Both the position numbers and the translations under genes were made by a program. From Firmicutes bacterium UBA5493 (GTDB taxonomy: Bacteria > Bacillota > Limnochordia > Darwinibacteriales > Darwinibacteriaceae), in contig DIPH01000037.1 of the NCBI GenBank assembly GCA_002424045.1, positions 22,103-67,753 on the forward strand: a DNA stretch of 45,651 nt. The letters are read 5' to 3'. Under the pieces are notes generated by a model, which was not told the DNA's origin, searched no databases, and worked only from the letters and a program-made list of their open reading frames with translations. Of this stretch, positions 16,251 to 25,251 are shown one piece after another; the first letter of the stretch is position 1; each line of letters starts with the position of its first letter.

Positions 16251-17843
16251 ATGAAAAGGAAAACTGTTATGCAGAAGGCTTTAGTATTACTTCTTGTTGT
16301 AGCTATGGTTGCAGGCTTTACCTCTATAGCCTTTGGCCAAGATAGAGCTGGTGGTCAAACCATTACCATGGCAATGGTAGCGGCCTGGGATAACCTCATA
16401 CCTTTTGACACCACGAGTTCCTACTCCGACGTAGTGTTGGATCTAATTTTTGACAAGCTTGTCTATCTGAAACAAGATGGCACCTATGAGCCCAGATTAG
16501 CCGAATCTTGGGAGATGAGCGAAGACAACAAGGTTCTAACCGTTAAGCTCAACGAAAATGCCAAATGGCATGATGGCGAACCTGTGACAGCTGATGACGT
16601 CGTATTTACAACGAAGATATATGGGTCTCCAACGGTTGCAGCCGTTAGACAGAATAATGTCAATCCCTTCGCAGGTTTCAGGGAAGATGATGACAGCATT
16701 CAAGTTGAGGCCCTAGATGAGCACACTGTTGCATTTACACTAGCGCAGCCAACGAATATTGACTTCCTATTCTTTACCAAGTTCAGGGACATTTATATCA
16801 TTCCACAACATCTCTTGGGTCATCTTCCCCTTGAAAACATTCGTGAAAGTGATTATTGGAAAAGTCCGATCGGATCAGGACCAGCTATCTACGAGAGCCA
16901 AATCAGTGGTGAACGAATGGAGTTTACCGCAAATAAGGACTATCACCTGAAATCACCAAGCTGGGATCGTTTCGTTCTAAGAGTTGTGGCTACTCCTAAC
17001 CTCCTTTCTGGTCTGATGAACAACGAGATTGATGTCTTGGCCGGAAACATCGGTTCCTTACAATTGTCTGACTGGGATATGGCACAGCAACAACCAAACT
17101 TGGTAACAAATTCCACTACTACGGTTGGATACCAGTATATGGCCATTAATACAGCACAGGACTATCTCACACCTAGAGTAAGACAAGCCATTAACATGGC
17201 CATCAACCGAGAGGCAATCGTTGCAGGGCTTCTGCGGGGAGAAGGCGAAGCCGCCTTTGGACCTTTCTCTAAAGAGCACCTCTATCACAATGATGTAGTA
17301 AATGTTGGGTTTAATCCTGAGGAGGCAAAGAGAATTCTCAAAGAAGAAGGCTGGGATTCCTCACGCGAGCTGGTATTCTCGGTTCCAACGGGTAACACGG
17401 TTCGGGAGCTTGCAGCAGTAATCATTCAACAAAACCTTCAGGATATTGGAATTCGGACGAGGATTGTCAGTGCCGACTTCGCCACTCACCTGAACAGAGT
17501 ACGAGAAGGAAACTATGATCTAGGTCTCATTGGCTCCGGTGGTTCTCCTGATCCATCAGAAGCTGTGATCAACTTTAAACCCGACCACATCAACAACTTT
17601 GCACAGCTTTCGGATTGGTCCATTTATAACACAGGTGCAGCAGGTGAACAAGCATTCAGCTTTGAGGACAGAAAACTACACTATGATAAGTACCAGGAAC
17701 TGTTAGTCGAACAAGTACCCTTTAGTTTCCTTTACTTCGAAAACAATCTCTTCGCGCACAACACACGGGTTGGAAATATAAATGACAACCAAGACTACTC
17801 GCAACTGAACAGAGACGTCTGGAACTGGACGATTGTAAAGTAA
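16251..17843 (+). CDS. Extracellular peptide-binding protein (SBP family 5, DppA/OppA type)
   Basis: The 530-residue protein has a Sec signal peptide (KALVLLLVVAMVAGFTSIAF then GQ) with no lipobox cysteine, so it is either released or held by other means. Family 5 features include LAESWEMSEDNKVLTVKL, WHDGEPVTADDVVFT near residues 104-118, and the C-terminal DLGLIGSGGSPDPSE. It captures peptides or other oligomeric ligands and delivers them to the DppB/C pair. A strong hairpin directly follows the stop. The lack of a lipid anchor is unusual in a Gram-positive transporter. Confidence 0.93.
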   Translation: MKRKTVMQKALVLLLVVAMVAGFTSIAFGQDRAGGQTITMAMVAAWDNLIPFDTTSSYSDVVLDLIFDKLVYLKQDGTYEPRLAESWEMSEDNKVLTVKLNENAKWHDGEPVTADDVVFTTKIYGSPTVAAVRQNNVNPFAGFREDDDSIQVEALDEHTVAFTLAQPTNIDFLFFTKFRDIYIIPQHLLGHLPLENIRESDYWKSPIGSGPAIYESQISGERMEFTANKDYHLKSPSWDRFVLRVVATPNLLSGLMNNEIDVLAGNIGSLQLSDWDMAQQQPNLVTNSTTTVGYQYMAINTAQDYLTPRVRQAINMAINREAIVAGLLRGEGEAAFGPFSKEHLYHNDVVNVGFNPEEAKRILKEEGWDSSRELVFSVPTGNTVRELAAVIIQQNLQDIGIRTRIVSADFATHLNRVREGNYDLGLIGSGGSPDPSEAVINFKPDHINNFAQLSDWSIYNTGAAGEQAFSFEDRKLHYDKYQELLVEQVPFSFLYFENNLFAHNTRVGNINDNQDYSQLNRDVWNWTIVK

Positions 17844-17862
17844 ATAACTTGATATTGCTAGA

Positions 17863-17893
17863 GTACAGATACCAGTAGTTCTGGTATCTGTAC
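17863..17893 (+). promoter_or_regulatory. Strong mRNA hairpin between binding-protein and ATPase genes
   Basis: A perfect 13-bp inverted repeat, GTACAGATACCAG (17863-17875) and CTGGTATCTGTAC (17881-17893), with loop TAGTT. No T-run follows, so it is not a canonical terminator. It could protect the 3' end of the binding-protein message and so raise its level over the downstream genes. Confidence 0.75.
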
Positions 17894-17932
17894 GTCACAA
17901 GATGACGGTCGATGCCAGGAAAGGAGGGGAAT

Positions 17933-18910
17933 ATGGAACCATTACTAGAGGTTAAGAACCTGCAAGTGGATTTCAAAATAGACAAAAAATGGGTCCCTGC
18001 TGTGGAGGACGTACATTTTAAGCTCAATGCCGGAGAGACACTGACCATAGTGGGAGAGTCTGGATGTGGAAAGAGCGTGACCTCCATGTCTCTCCTTCGC
18101 CTACTCCCCAAAGCAACGGCACAGATACGTTCGGATCAAATTCTATTTCAAGGCGAAGATATCTCTAAGCTGTCAGGCAAGGAAATGACGCACATTAGGG
18201 GAAAAGGTATAGGAATGATCTTCCAAGATTCCATGACATCCCTAAATCCCGTGAAGACCATCGGGAAACAACTCGATGAGGCTTTCCAGGTCCACGATAT
18301 GGTTGACAAATCAGACGTAACCCAAGCAAGTATTAATCTGCTGAAGGTCGTGGGCATTAATGCTCCTGAGCAGCGTTACAAAGAATATCCCCATCAACTG
18401 AGTGGCGGTATGAGGCAGAGGGTTATGATAGCCATGGCCTTGGCGCAACAACCATCTGTGATCATTGCCGATGAGCCCACAACGGCGTTGGATGTCACCA
18501 TCCAAGCACAAATCTTGGAGTTGTTGAGAGAGCTCAAAGAAAAGTCGGGCTCAGCCATAATTTTGATCACCCACGATATGGGTGTTGTTGCCGAAATGGC
18601 AGATAAGATTATCGTGATGTATGCTGGAATGTTCGTCGAACAAGCATCTGCCCGGGATCTGTTTACCAATCCTTTGCACCCATATACACAGGGATTGCTA
18701 GCGGCCATCCCGCGAAAAGACATGGATATTGAAAGGCTTAATGTCATAGAAGGAACGGTTCCGACCTTGACGGATATGCCTCCAGGATGTCGCTTTTACG
18801 ATCGCTGTCAACATGCCATGGAACGCTGCAAGAGGGAGCTTCCCCAGATGTACCAATATAGCAACAGTAGTGTGCGTTGCTTCCTGTATGACGAAAAGGA
18901 TGGTGAGTGA
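17933..18910 (+). CDS. Peptide ABC transporter ATP-binding protein, DppD/OppD type
   Basis: The protein has 325 residues from ATG 17933 after AAGGAGGGG. It has Walker A GESGCGKSV, the signature LSGGMRQRVMIAMAL, Walker B VIIADEPTTALD and switch His in THDMG. The C-terminal oligopeptide-transport extension GTVPTLTDMPPGCRFYDRC carries cysteines that in some relatives hold an Fe-S cluster. It energises the DppB/C channel together with the next ATPase, whose start overlaps its stop. Confidence 0.96.
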   Translation: MEPLLEVKNLQVDFKIDKKWVPAVEDVHFKLNAGETLTIVGESGCGKSVTSMSLLRLLPKATAQIRSDQILFQGEDISKLSGKEMTHIRGKGIGMIFQDSMTSLNPVKTIGKQLDEAFQVHDMVDKSDVTQASINLLKVVGINAPEQRYKEYPHQLSGGMRQRVMIAMALAQQPSVIIADEPTTALDVTIQAQILELLRELKEKSGSAIILITHDMGVVAEMADKIIVMYAGMFVEQASARDLFTNPLHPYTQGLLAAIPRKDMDIERLNVIEGTVPTLTDMPPGCRFYDRCQHAMERCKRELPQMYQYSNSSVRCFLYDEKDGE

Positions 18911-19916
18911 CTTGAATAGTGAAAGGGCCGATATTATTCAAGTTAGGAATCTAAAGAAGTTCTTTTACGGCAAGAAGAGGCTGTTTCAGCGCGAACCTAC
19001 TGTTGTGAAGGCCGTTAATGATGTGAGCTTTAGCATTAGAGCAGGAGAGACCTTCGGGATCGTTGGAGAATCTGGTTGCGGAAAGTCCACTCTTGGACGA
19101 ACAGTCATACAGCTTCTGAAGCCAACAGATGGGCAGATCTTGTACAAGGGAACAGATTTGAGCACCTTATCTGCGGATGCCATGAGAGACCTGCGGAAGG
19201 AAATACAGATTATCTTCCAAGACCCTTACGCATCCCTAAATCCCAAGATGACTGTACGCGAGTTGATTCAAGGTCCCTTAGATGTTCATTCAAGCGAATC
19301 TAGGGAGAAGAAGCTTGAGAGGGTAAGGAACATCACTTTTGCTGTGGGACTTAGGGAGGAAGACCTGAGAAAGTATCCCCATGAGTTTTCCGGAGGCCAA
19401 AGACAAAGGATCGTGATTGCCCGAGCCCTAATCTTAAATCCCGAGTTTGTTTTTTGTGATGAACCAGTCTCAGCCTTGGATGTATCTGTACGTGCTCAGG
19501 TCTTGAACCTCATGAAGGATATCCAAGAAGACTTAGACCTGACGTATATGTTCGTCTCCCATGACTTGAGTGTTGTACGATTCATTTGCGATCGAGTTGC
19601 AGTGATGTACTTGGGGAAAATCGTGGAAGTTGCAGACAAGCATGGACTTTTTGACAATGCCAAGCATCCATATACTGAGGCACTTTTATCTGCGATTCCC
19701 GTACCCGATGTGGACGTAAAGCGTGAACGCATCTTGCTTGAAGGGGATTTGCCCAGTTCCTACGATCCACCATCTGGCTGTCAATTTCATAATCGATGCA
19801 GGCATGCAACGAAGTACTGCGAATTAGTTGAACCAACAATGAAAAAAGTCGACGAAGATCATTACGTGGCATGTCATCTGTTCGGCAACTCAGACAAGAT
19901 GGGTAATGCATCCTAA
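18900..19916 (+). CDS. Peptide ABC transporter ATP-binding protein, DppF/OppF type
   Basis: The protein has 338 residues from ATG 18900, overlapping the previous gene by 11 bases; the longer frame from 18813 lies within the upstream gene. It has Walker A GESGCGKSTLG, Q-loop IIFQDPYASLNPKMTV, signature FSGGQRQRIVIARAL, Walker B FVFCDEPVSALD and SHDLS. The C-terminal cysteine-containing DppF extension is present (SGCQFHNRCRHATKYC). It is the second ATPase of the heterodimer. Confidence 0.96.
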   Translation: MVSDLNSERADIIQVRNLKKFFYGKKRLFQREPTVVKAVNDVSFSIRAGETFGIVGESGCGKSTLGRTVIQLLKPTDGQILYKGTDLSTLSADAMRDLRKEIQIIFQDPYASLNPKMTVRELIQGPLDVHSSESREKKLERVRNITFAVGLREEDLRKYPHEFSGGQRQRIVIARALILNPEFVFCDEPVSALDVSVRAQVLNLMKDIQEDLDLTYMFVSHDLSVVRFICDRVAVMYLGKIVEVADKHGLFDNAKHPYTEALLSAIPVPDVDVKRERILLEGDLPSSYDPPSGCQFHNRCRHATKYCELVEPTMKKVDEDHYVACHLFGNSDKMGNAS

Positions 19917-19937
19917 TCCAGTTGGGAGGAAAGTTCT

Positions 19938-21332
19938 GTGAAAGCAGCGAAGAAGTGGATAGACGAGCAGGAGAAGCATTTGATTGATGATATCTGTGAC
20001 TTAGTGAAAATCCCCAGCGTTAGTGTGACTACCAATGACCCAAATGCTCCCTTTGGTGAAGAGTGTCTCAAGGCTCTAGAGTGTACCTTGGCCATAGGTC
20101 AGCGGATGGGATTTACAGCGGAGAATCACGAAAACTATTGTGGAAGCTTGTACTGGAAAGGCGAACGCGAGACTGAGATTGGCGTTTTCGGCCATGCAGA
20201 CGTCGTTCCGGCAGGAAGTGGTTGGGAGTATGAACCATTTTGTCCTACTGTGAAGGATGGAATTATTATCGGACGCGGAGCATCGGATAATAAGGGATCG
20301 TCTCTGGTAGCTCTCTACGCAATCTATTATCTAAAAGATCAAGGCTACCAACCGAAGAACTCCTTTCGCTTTTTTGTAGGTTGCAGTGAAGAACGTGGGA
20401 TGGAAGACATTGAATACTACACCAAGAACTACAAAGAACCAGAGTTTTCCATCGTTCCCGATGTAAGGTTTCCCGTGTGCAATGGGGAAAAAGGTATCCT
20501 GGAGATAGACGCAGAGTATAGGCTACAAAGCAATGTGCTACTCCACTTTTCCTCGGGTATTGTCTCTAATGCTGTTCCGTCAGAAGCTAGCGCTACGTTG
20601 AAGATTTCAGAAATGCAGGCTGCCAAACTCGAATCCCTAGGTGCCCAGGCCCAGAGGCTCCCTGATGGGATGTATCAGATTACAGCCAAGGGCATAGCAG
20701 CCCATGCCGCTTTTCCCGAAGGATCGGAAAGTGCAGAATTGAAGCTGGCCCGCATCTTGTCCCACTCTGGTGTGCTAGATCAAGAAGCGGATGCCCTGAT
20801 GAAAGCTCTATGTATTTTATTTGGTGACTACTATGGGGCGGGACTTGGCGTACCCTTTGAAGATGAGGTCTCTGGAAAGTTGACCCATGTTGGAGGCGTT
20901 GCTGCCTACGAACAGGGAGTGTTCCACCAGAATATCAATATACGATACAATGTTACTGCTGATTACGATGGAATGATCACCACAATCAATAAGGTTCTAG
21001 ATAGGTATGGATTTGTGGTGAAACGAACCCACAACAGCTCTCCTTTCTATATGGACAAACAAGAGCCCATCGTACAGAAGTTGGTAGAGATTTGCAATAT
21101 GCATTTGGGAACAAACTTAGATACCTTTATCATGGGTGGCGGCACCTACTCGAGAAAACTGAAAAATGCCGTTGGATTTGGACCGGGAATACCACGTGCG
21201 GTAAAGAGATATGGGACTGATCGGGGCGGCGCACACCAGCCTGATGAATACGTTGAAATAGAAGATTTGAAAAAAGCTTTTGTGATTTACGTGGATGCAT
21301 TAAAGGCCTTGGACGCTTGGGTGGCTGAGTGA
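19938..21332 (+). CDS. M20 family dipeptidase (PepV/Sapep-like)
   Basis: This is a 464-residue cytoplasmic zinc peptidase from GTG 19938 with GGGAGGA upstream. Metal and catalytic blocks are GHADVVPAG, GRGASDNKG, SEERGMED, VPDVRFP and the C-terminal MGGGTYSRK. It would split dipeptides or N-acyl amino acids imported by the adjacent transporter. Length and the lid-domain insertion fit the PepV/Sapep dipeptidase subgroup better than ArgE or DapE. It lies 21 bases after the ATPase gene. Confidence 0.9.
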   Translation: MKAAKKWIDEQEKHLIDDICDLVKIPSVSVTTNDPNAPFGEECLKALECTLAIGQRMGFTAENHENYCGSLYWKGERETEIGVFGHADVVPAGSGWEYEPFCPTVKDGIIIGRGASDNKGSSLVALYAIYYLKDQGYQPKNSFRFFVGCSEERGMEDIEYYTKNYKEPEFSIVPDVRFPVCNGEKGILEIDAEYRLQSNVLLHFSSGIVSNAVPSEASATLKISEMQAAKLESLGAQAQRLPDGMYQITAKGIAAHAAFPEGSESAELKLARILSHSGVLDQEADALMKALCILFGDYYGAGLGVPFEDEVSGKLTHVGGVAAYEQGVFHQNINIRYNVTADYDGMITTINKVLDRYGFVVKRTHNSSPFYMDKQEPIVQKLVEICNMHLGTNLDTFIMGGGTYSRKLKNAVGFGPGIPRAVKRYGTDRGGAHQPDEYVEIEDLKKAFVIYVDALKALDAWVAE

Positions 21333-21359
21333 AGACTTCAAAACGGAAGGGGGGAGGGC

Positions 21360-21998
21360 ATGCATGCCTCAAAGCCATTGACAGCAAGAGTCTATGATGA
21401 AGTATACAGCGACATCATCAACGGGAAATACGGTTCTCAAGATATCATTACTGAAAGCGCCTTGGTAGAAAAGTATGGCGTCAGCAAATCACCAGTGCGT
21501 GAAGCCCTTATCCAGCTCTGTAATGAAGATGTAGTTCGAGTCATTCCCCGTTTAGGCTACATGGTGGTACAGATTACGCCTAAGGAAATCCGGGAACTGG
21601 CCGAAATGCGAACCGTACTGGAACTCTATTTGTTGGAAAAGGCTTTTTTCGGCCTCACCGATGAAAACTTCGCCGAATTAGATGCTCTCAATCAATTTGC
21701 CCTTAAGGACGCGGAAATCCGCAGTTCGCCCATGGACAACTGGCAGAGGAATATGACATTTCATCTCACACTTGCTTCCTACGCAAGAAACCAGACGATG
21801 TACGTCCACTTAGAACAGGTATTACGAAGATTAGCGGGGGCTACCACACAACACTTCAGTGGTTATGAAAGTGATGACCCAGTCCTGAAGGAACGTTCTT
21901 CAAGCACCCGACATTTTGAACTGGTGGAAGCCTGTAAAAATCAGGACTTGCCCCTTACCAAAGAAATCCTTGAAGCTGACATAAACACTATATGGTAA
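21360..21998 (+). CDS. GntR family transcriptional regulator, FCD type
   Basis: The 212-residue protein has an N-terminal winged helix (RVYDEVYSDIINGKYGSQDI, then ESALVEKYGVSKSPVREALI) and a C-terminal all-helical FCD domain. FCD domains bind carboxylate ligands through a metal; a histidine set is present in this half. It is encoded inside the peptide operon and is the likely regulator of the palindromes at 14171-14255, which is inference. Confidence 0.92.
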   Translation: MHASKPLTARVYDEVYSDIINGKYGSQDIITESALVEKYGVSKSPVREALIQLCNEDVVRVIPRLGYMVVQITPKEIRELAEMRTVLELYLLEKAFFGLTDENFAELDALNQFALKDAEIRSSPMDNWQRNMTFHLTLASYARNQTMYVHLEQVLRRLAGATTQHFSGYESDDPVLKERSSSTRHFELVEACKNQDLPLTKEILEADINTIW

Positions 21999-22011
21999 CC
22001 GGAGGTTAGAC

Positions 22012-22965
22012 ATGAACAGAAAAGAACGAGTCATAGCAGCGATTCAGAAAAAGCCTGTTGATCGTGTTCCTGCCAGTTTTTCTCTGCATTTCCCCGCAGA
22101 TATTCAAAAGGGACAGGCAGCGGTGGATGCACATATCTCCTTTCTCAATGAAACGGGTTGTGACATTCTAAAGATTATGAATGAGAACTTAGTTCCTCCC
22201 ATCGGCGAGATGAATGGACCTGAAGACTGGGATCAAGTGCCAGCCCATACCAAGTCGTCTCCCTTTATCCAAGAGCAATTGGAATTAACAAAGCGTACCC
22301 TAGAGGCGGCCAAGGAGAATGTATTTTCTCTAGCCACCATTCACGGAATCTGCGCTTCCACGATTCATCCCATCGAACCACGCTATGGATATGTTCCCGT
22401 CAGGGAAATGCTCTGCGAACACCTAAGGGCTAACCCCGCGCCTGTATTGGCCGCAATGGCCCGCATTGCCGATGTTCTCTGCGAGCTGGTTAGGGAAAGT
22501 GCGGCCCTAGGGGTAGATGGCATTTACTATGCAGCACTAGGCGCGGAACATCACTTTTTCACCGATGAAGAGTTCGCTACTTGGATTGAACCTTATGATC
22601 TGCGTATTTTGAAAGCAGCCAAAGAAGCGGGACTCTACAACTTCTTGCATATCTGCAAGGAGAACCTAAACGTACAGCGCTATGCTAATTACGGCGAGCT
22701 CGTTGATGTTGTAAACTGGGGTGTGTACGAGACTGATTTTTCACTCGACGAGGGGCGCAAACTTTTCCCCAACGCTACCATTATGGGTGGCTTGGCCAAT
22801 CGCAGTGGGGTTCTCGTTGATGGAAGCCATGAAGAAATCAGAGATGCTGTTCGCAAGATCATTAAAGACTTTGGAACCACAGGGTTTATCCTTGGAGCAG
22901 ACTGCACCTTGCCCACAGAGATCCCCTATGACAGGATCAAAGCTGCGGTAGAGGCCGTCGTATAA
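22012..22965 (+). CDS. Uroporphyrinogen-decarboxylase-like / MtaA-type methyltransferase family protein
   Basis: The 317-residue TIM-barrel protein opens with MNRKERVIAAIQKKPVDRVP, typical of the URO-D superfamily. The haem enzyme's catalytic arginines are not evident, whereas a zinc site of the methyltransferase branch is: His213 and Cys215 in FLHICK, and Cys298 in GADCTLP, matching the H-x-C...C ligands of MtaA/MtbA. It may thus move methyl groups to or from a thiol or corrinoid, but no corrinoid protein is encoded nearby. It ends the peptide-transport operon, 13 bases after the regulator, an unexplained association. Confidence 0.8.
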   Translation: MNRKERVIAAIQKKPVDRVPASFSLHFPADIQKGQAAVDAHISFLNETGCDILKIMNENLVPPIGEMNGPEDWDQVPAHTKSSPFIQEQLELTKRTLEAAKENVFSLATIHGICASTIHPIEPRYGYVPVREMLCEHLRANPAPVLAAMARIADVLCELVRESAALGVDGIYYAALGAEHHFFTDEEFATWIEPYDLRILKAAKEAGLYNFLHICKENLNVQRYANYGELVDVVNWGVYETDFSLDEGRKLFPNATIMGGLANRSGVLVDGSHEEIRDAVRKIIKDFGTTGFILGADCTLPTEIPYDRIKAAVEAVV

Positions 22966-22994
22966 CTGCTCGTAAAATCTAGGAAGTAAGAAGA

Positions 22995-23021
22995 GACTGC
23001 AATTAAGATTGCAGTCTTTTT
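22995..23021 (+). terminator. Intrinsic terminator of the peptide-transport operon
   Basis: GACTGCAAT (22995-23003), TAAG loop, ATTGCAGTC (23008-23016), five T. Confidence 0.92.
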
Positions 23022-23051
23022 GTCTGGGTGCGCCACGCATGGCGCGAAATT

Positions 23052-23100
23052 CGTCAAATTGATCGCAAGTGATGGTGGGGCTGTCCCTCGATCACTTGCG
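23052..23100. repeat. Short palindromic repeat at the 3' side of the ankyrin gene
   Basis: CGTCAAATTGATCG (23052-23065) is followed by a perfect 10-bp inverted repeat CGCAAGTGAT (23064-23073)/ATCACTTGCG (23091-23100). Its loop holds GGGGCTGTCCCTCG. On the minus strand TGATCGAGGGACAGCCCC (23077-23094) matches 17 of 18 bases of the copy at 24979-24996. It includes the ankyrin stop codon and may also terminate that message. Confidence 0.7.
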
Positions 23101-24930
23101 GGCGTCGCTCAAGAGCCAGAATTCTTCCGTTTCTTTGAGAACGGGATTGTCTTTGGCATAATCAAAGGCTGTTCTTCCTTCTTGAGACTTTAACTTTCCG
23201 TCGGCTCCCGCACCTAGCAAAAGGCGGATCACCTCAGGATCTGTGGTCATGGCTGCCGCTTTCATTAGGGCCGTATAGCCCAAATCATCCTGGGCATTGA
23301 GATCCGCCCCCGCCTCAAGGAGTGGCCCTACGCTTGCCGCTCCCCAGCCTAAACCAGCAGCATACATCAGGGGCGTTGCATTCTCGCAATCCAGACTGTT
23401 TACATCGGCCCCCGCATCGATGAGTACTTGGATTACCTCTGGATTTGGGTTACTCATGGCGCTCAACATTAGGGCATTAGCTCCGAAGGCCGTGGTGTGG
23501 TGGATGTCAGCTCCTTCTTGAAGGAGGATTGTCACGACCTCGGGGTTTCCATTTCCTATGGCTGCCCAGATCAAAGGGGTATATCCAAAGTCGTCTGTGA
23601 CGTGAAGGTCAGAATCGGCAGCGAGCAAGAGCCTGATCACTTCGGGGTCAGAGCCGTAGGATGCTTCGTAGAGGGGTGTCGCTCCTGATATATCTTTCGC
23701 CTGAGGATCAGCACCTTCCTCGAGAAGCATTTTGATTACCGCAGGGGAAGCGCTACTTCTGGTGGCCAGAATGAGGGCATTAGCATCCGAATCATCTCTT
23801 GCATTGATGGGAGCACCCGCCCTTAAGAGCAAAGAAATTACGTCTAGATCATTTCCTTCCAGAAGGGCCGACATGAGGGCTGTGGACCCCGAAAAATCCC
23901 TTGCAGAAGCATCGGCCCCAGCTTCAATCAGCATCTCAAAGACTTCTGGACTGGCATTGCCCCAGGTGGCCCAAAACAAGGGTGAAGCCCCTGTGTCGCT
24001 TCTAGAGCGCACCTTGGATCCTGCATCTAGGAGCATTTGGACGATTTCTAGTTTGGGATCGTGCCGAAGTGCCCACATCAAGGCATTAGCACCACTCTCA
24101 TAATCGGTGACATCCACGTCGGCCCCTGCCTCCAGCAAAACCTGGATAACTCTGGGATTTCTGTTGCCCCAAGCTGCCCAGATCAGGGCCGTATTGTGGC
24201 CGTTATCCACAGCGTTGACATCGGCTCCCGCTTCTAGGAGCATGTGGATGATGGTATCGTCTGTCGAAGTAACTCCCGCCTCCATAAGCGGCGTATACCC
24301 CACATAATTGGCCTGGTTTGGATCTGCCTCTCTATCAAGGAGGGAGCGAAGGAGGTTTCTTTCTGGTATGCGGCTTAGAACCTGCATCAAGACAGAATTC
24401 CCTTCGTCATCGACAATATCCAGTTCGCTACCTGCATCCACCAGCATTTTTATGGCCTCAGGTGTGCTCTCAAAGTATAGGGCTTGTTTGAGGGGAGTAA
24501 AGCCCGCATCGTCTCTGTGGGTCAGATCCGCGCCCCCTTCCAGCAAGAGCCGCACGACCTCCGGGTCTAGTCCCTCCCAGGGGAGGGCCAAGAAGAGGGC
24601 TGTTTCCCCAAATAGATTTGTTGCATTTACATCTGCGCCGGCTTCAAGAAGCAACCTAATTACCTCTGGATTTGGATTATAGGCGCTACAAGCCATCAAG
24701 AGTGCAGTGTTTCCAAACTCGTCCTGGAAATTTACATCGACACCCGTCTCTAGAATCAGGCGAATAACCAGAGGTTCCTCTTCTGCCCTTAAAGCTCCTA
24801 TAAGGAAAGAGCTTTTCCATAGACTCGCACTGTCCTCCATGTAACCATTACCTCGAGCTAAAGGTGACCAGCCCAAAAGCACAATCACGAAACACACAAG
24901 CCAGACTGCAAACACATTTTTACGGGTCAT
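23092..24930 (-). CDS. Exported ankyrin-repeat protein
   Basis: The protein has 612 residues from ATG 24930, with AAGGAGG seven bases upstream; an in-frame start at 24969 adds 13 residues before the signal. A signal peptide (MTRKNVFAVWLVCFVIVLLG) is followed by about 16 ankyrin repeats of 34-35 residues with the consensus D-x-x-G-x-T-A-L-M-x-A and PEVIRLLLEAGADVNA, filling almost the whole protein. Ankyrin arrays are protein-binding scaffolds; this one would act outside the membrane. It is flanked by related short repeats and divergent from the lipoprotein gene. No enzymatic part is seen. Confidence 0.92.
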   Translation of the reverse strand: MTRKNVFAVWLVCFVIVLLGWSPLARGNGYMEDSASLWKSSFLIGALRAEEEPLVIRLILETGVDVNFQDEFGNTALLMACSAYNPNPEVIRLLLEAGADVNATNLFGETALFLALPWEGLDPEVVRLLLEGGADLTHRDDAGFTPLKQALYFESTPEAIKMLVDAGSELDIVDDEGNSVLMQVLSRIPERNLLRSLLDREADPNQANYVGYTPLMEAGVTSTDDTIIHMLLEAGADVNAVDNGHNTALIWAAWGNRNPRVIQVLLEAGADVDVTDYESGANALMWALRHDPKLEIVQMLLDAGSKVRSRSDTGASPLFWATWGNASPEVFEMLIEAGADASARDFSGSTALMSALLEGNDLDVISLLLRAGAPINARDDSDANALILATRSSASPAVIKMLLEEGADPQAKDISGATPLYEASYGSDPEVIRLLLAADSDLHVTDDFGYTPLIWAAIGNGNPEVVTILLQEGADIHHTTAFGANALMLSAMSNPNPEVIQVLIDAGADVNSLDCENATPLMYAAGLGWGAASVGPLLEAGADLNAQDDLGYTALMKAAAMTTDPEVIRLLLGAGADGKLKSQEGRTAFDYAKDNPVLKETEEFWLLSDARK

Positions 24931-24970
24931 TGTCGTGCCTCCTTTGTTTGAGGGACTGAGGGAAGACAAC

Positions 24971-24997
24971 CGTCAAACTGATCGAGGGACAGTCCCC
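24971..24997 (+). repeat. Short palindromic repeat at the 5' side of the ankyrin gene
   Basis: CGTCAAACTGATCG followed by AGGGACAGTCCCC. The first part is a direct repeat of 23052-23065 (one mismatch); the GGGACAGTCCC palindrome recurs inverted at 23077-23094. Confidence 0.65.
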
Positions 24998-25065
24998 CGG
25001 CTAGGGAGCTACTCGGCCCTTTTTCTATATTCTGCCAAAATAGACAATCGCCTCCTGATCGAAAA

Positions 25066-25233
25066 TAAAATAGTACACCACGGTTTGAGAGAGTAAGGAG
25101 GTACTATATCCTCACACCTGAAGACTATGGCGCACTTGGTCGTGTCTGGTACTTGCCTTTACTTGATGGACTGAAGTGGTCAGTTTTTGGTAAGAAGCAA
25201 CATGATACACTCACCATAAAGAAAGCTCTTTGA
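25066..25233 (+). other. Unassigned open frame without start codon
   Basis: The frame ending at TGA 25231-25233 reads YYILTPEDYGALGRVWY then LPLLDGLKWSVFGKKQ, with protein-like composition. AAGGAGG at 25094-25100 precedes it, but no ATG, GTG or TTG follows at a workable distance. It may be a gene remnant, a tiny gene with a rare start, or chance. Confidence 0.25.
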
Positions 25234-25251
25234 AATTAGGAGGTGCCTTGT

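Larger units (their letters stand above)
24931..25251. other. Intergenic region between divergent ankyrin and lipoprotein genes
   Basis: It contains the repeat copy at 24971-24997 and an unassigned open frame (25066-25233). No clear promoter pair was recognised, although both genes must start here. Confidence 0.6.

Noticed and set aside
23064..23100. The palindrome after the ankyrin gene as a simple intrinsic terminator
   Set aside because: No T-run follows on the minus strand and part of it recurs elsewhere, so a dispersed repeat is the better description, though it may assist termination.
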